Positions 62,741 to 64,000 of a DNA stretch of 64,000 nucleotides are shown piece by piece. Numbering within the stretch: the stretch's first letter is position 1; each line of letters opens with the position of its first letter. The notes below the pieces were generated by a model that saw only the letters and a list, made by a program, of their open reading frames with translations, was not told where the DNA came from and did not search any database. A program made the translations under genes and the position numbers. The stretch is from Mannheimia cairinae (GTDB taxonomy: Bacteria > Pseudomonadota > Gammaproteobacteria > Enterobacterales > Pasteurellaceae): contig NZ_JAQSJE010000002.1 in the NCBI RefSeq assembly GCF_028649535.1, positions 1 to 64,000 of the forward strand, read 5' to 3'.

Positions 62741-63976
62741 ATGTTTTACCGCTGGTTTTTAAATCTAAAACAACCACATAATCGTTTATGGTTATCAACT
62801 ATTTTATCCACACTCTTTGCGATAGGCTTTGCTTTTGCCGCTAAGCTATCCACCGTATTTTTACCCGCTGATATTTTGCCAAACATTGAATTAGATACGC
62901 TCAACAGCTTGTTAGATGTGATTGCCTCTACAATGTTTGCGGTAAGCACGTTTTCATTATCAATTATGGTTTCCGCATTTAGCTCAGCGGCTAATAGCGT
63001 AACCCCTCGTGCAACAACATTGGTGGTGGATGACAAAGCAAGTCGTCGTACAATCTCAAGTTTTATTTCAGCTTTTATTTATGCCATTATTGCGAAAACA
63101 GCACTAGGGTTGGATTTCTTTGGGCAAAACGGACAATTTGTTCTATTTGTAAGTACTATTTTAGTGTTGATATACGTCATTTTCACACTTATTCAGTGGA
63201 TTTATGTGCTATCTAAACTTGGGCGATTAGGCAATACATTAGATAAAATTTACTTTGCAACAGAAAACACATTAAAGATTTATCGACAAGATCCACAAAT
63301 GGGTGCGTGTTGGCAAGGTGTTGTAGGTATGCAAGCACAATCAATACAAGCCAATAGTGTCGGCTATCTTACGCATATTCATATGGAGAAATTGCAAGAA
63401 ATTGCAGAAAAATTACAAACTTATATTCATATTGAAGTACGCCCTGGGCAATTAATTTTACCTGATACTATTTTGGCTAAAGTGGATGTGTCCAACGAGA
63501 TAGATGCGATTACCCGTTGTTTTGTTATTGATAAAGATCGTTCATTTGATCAAGACCCAGAATGGGGTTTTATTGTTTTAAGTGAAGTTGCTCAACGAGC
63601 GTTATCTCCTGCGGTGAATGACCCAGGCACCGCCATTAATGTGATGGCAACAATGATGAAATTATTAATTATGCCGACACCTAAAAAGCAAAAAGATAAG
63701 AAATTTGACCGTTTATCTATTATTTCATTTGATCTTAGTGGCGTAATAAAAGATGGTTTTTCGCCTATTGCACGAGACGGTGGAGCAATTTTAGAGGTGC
63801 AACTGATTTTGCAAAAAAGTCTTGCTGCAATTTGGCGTAATGCACCAGAAAAAGAGTTGGCGAGCATTGCAAAATTGCAAGCAGATGAGTATCTTAAAAG
63901 AGCTAAATCAACATTAATGTTTGAACAAGATAAAGAAACGCTCATTAAAAAATCAGCAATGTGGTTTAGCCAATAG
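62741..63976 (+). CDS. DUF2254 membrane protein
   Basis: 411 residues, about four N-terminal membrane helices (residues 16-35, 60-83, 105-120, 130-155) followed by a large soluble domain containing EWGFIVLSEVAQRALSPAVNDPGTA, the DUF2254 signature. Function unknown. Reads to the end of the window. Confidence 0.85.
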   Translation: MFYRWFLNLKQPHNRLWLSTILSTLFAIGFAFAAKLSTVFLPADILPNIELDTLNSLLDVIASTMFAVSTFSLSIMVSAFSSAANSVTPRATTLVVDDKASRRTISSFISAFIYAIIAKTALGLDFFGQNGQFVLFVSTILVLIYVIFTLIQWIYVLSKLGRLGNTLDKIYFATENTLKIYRQDPQMGACWQGVVGMQAQSIQANSVGYLTHIHMEKLQEIAEKLQTYIHIEVRPGQLILPDTILAKVDVSNEIDAITRCFVIDKDRSFDQDPEWGFIVLSEVAQRALSPAVNDPGTAINVMATMMKLLIMPTPKKQKDKKFDRLSIISFDLSGVIKDGFSPIARDGGAILEVQLILQKSLAAIWRNAPEKELASIAKLQADEYLKRAKSTLMFEQDKETLIKKSAMWFSQ

Positions 63977-64000
63977 TCTATTGCATTAGCCAAATATTTA

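Overview
The window is chromosomal DNA of a member of the Pasteurellaceae. The 9-mer uptake signal ACAAGCGGT (or its complement ACCGCTTGT) was counted by eye about 28 times in 64 kb, against roughly 0.5 expected by chance. That is the Actinobacillus pleuropneumoniae/Mannheimia/Bibersteinia type of DNA uptake signal, not the AAGTGCGGT type of Haemophilus influenzae. AT-rich composition, gene content and gene order agree. The species cannot be fixed from the window. No rRNA operon, prophage, insertion sequence, CRISPR array or plasmid gene was found; it is a dense core-genome segment.

Layout. 0.1-4.3 kb: an ICMT-like membrane methyltransferase, a small unknown protein, xerC, a YbaN-family protein, a tandem pair of tRNA-Ser(TGA) genes, trmA and maoP. 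4.5-9.1 kb: eight minus-strand genes with gaps of 0-14 nt or short overlaps (dsbE/ccmG, ccmH, ccmI, mog, glnB, lspA, ispH, sdhE), ending in a terminator made of an inverted uptake-signal pair. 9.2-14.6 kb: coaA, the tRNA Thr-Tyr-Gly-Thr-tuf operon, pdxY, a second tRNA-Thr(TGT), accA. 14.6-18.0 kb: ftsP, plsC, tpx and a carboxymuconolactone-decarboxylase-like gene cut by an in-frame stop. 18.2-25.4 kb: a glycerol regulon, glpK divergent from glpF, then glpABC, with two perfect CRP sites and a candidate GlpR operator. 25.6-37.7 kb: crcB, a YedE-like/TusA-like sulfur gene pair with a Met-box and a hairpin over the ribosome binding site, dapE-yffB-folP, rluC, mscS, rraA, trmN6, dps, mrcB, menB. 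37.8-44.5 kb: a solitary lacZ with a CRP site, purC with a PurR box, and a his leader/attenuator followed by hisG-hisD only. 44.5-50.6 kb: yceD-rpmF-plsX, ypjD-corB, an NSS-family amino-acid transporter with a 30-residue small subunit. 50.7-64 kb: grxA, srmB, a YfcZ/YiiS protein, an LLM oxidoreductase, yihD-dsbA, a mobA-mobB fusion, an MgtC-like protein, a di-haem cytochrome c peroxidase with an FNR box, a small lipoprotein, fabR, oxyR divergent from a peroxiredoxin-glutaredoxin fusion, thrC and a DUF2254 membrane protein.

How the genes work together. Three themes recur. Anaerobic/cytochrome respiration: cytochrome c maturation, molybdopterin assembly, anaerobic glycerol-3-phosphate oxidation, menaquinone synthesis, periplasmic peroxidase. 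Peroxide defence: tpx, dps, oxyR with the Prx-Grx fusion, cytochrome c peroxidase. Thiol/sulfur chemistry: dsbA, dsbE, grxA, the YedE/TusA pair. Several regulatory sites can be read directly: CRP, PurR, MetJ, FNR, OxyR, and histidine attenuation.

No large undescribed system is evident. The observations most worth following up are the Met-box plus RBS-sequestering hairpin of the sulfur transporter, the competing hairpins ahead of crcB, the stand-alone lipoprotein resembling an inhibitor-I9 domain, nested palindromic intergenic elements, the nonsense-interrupted AhpD-like gene, and the use of uptake signals as terminators and as coding sequence.
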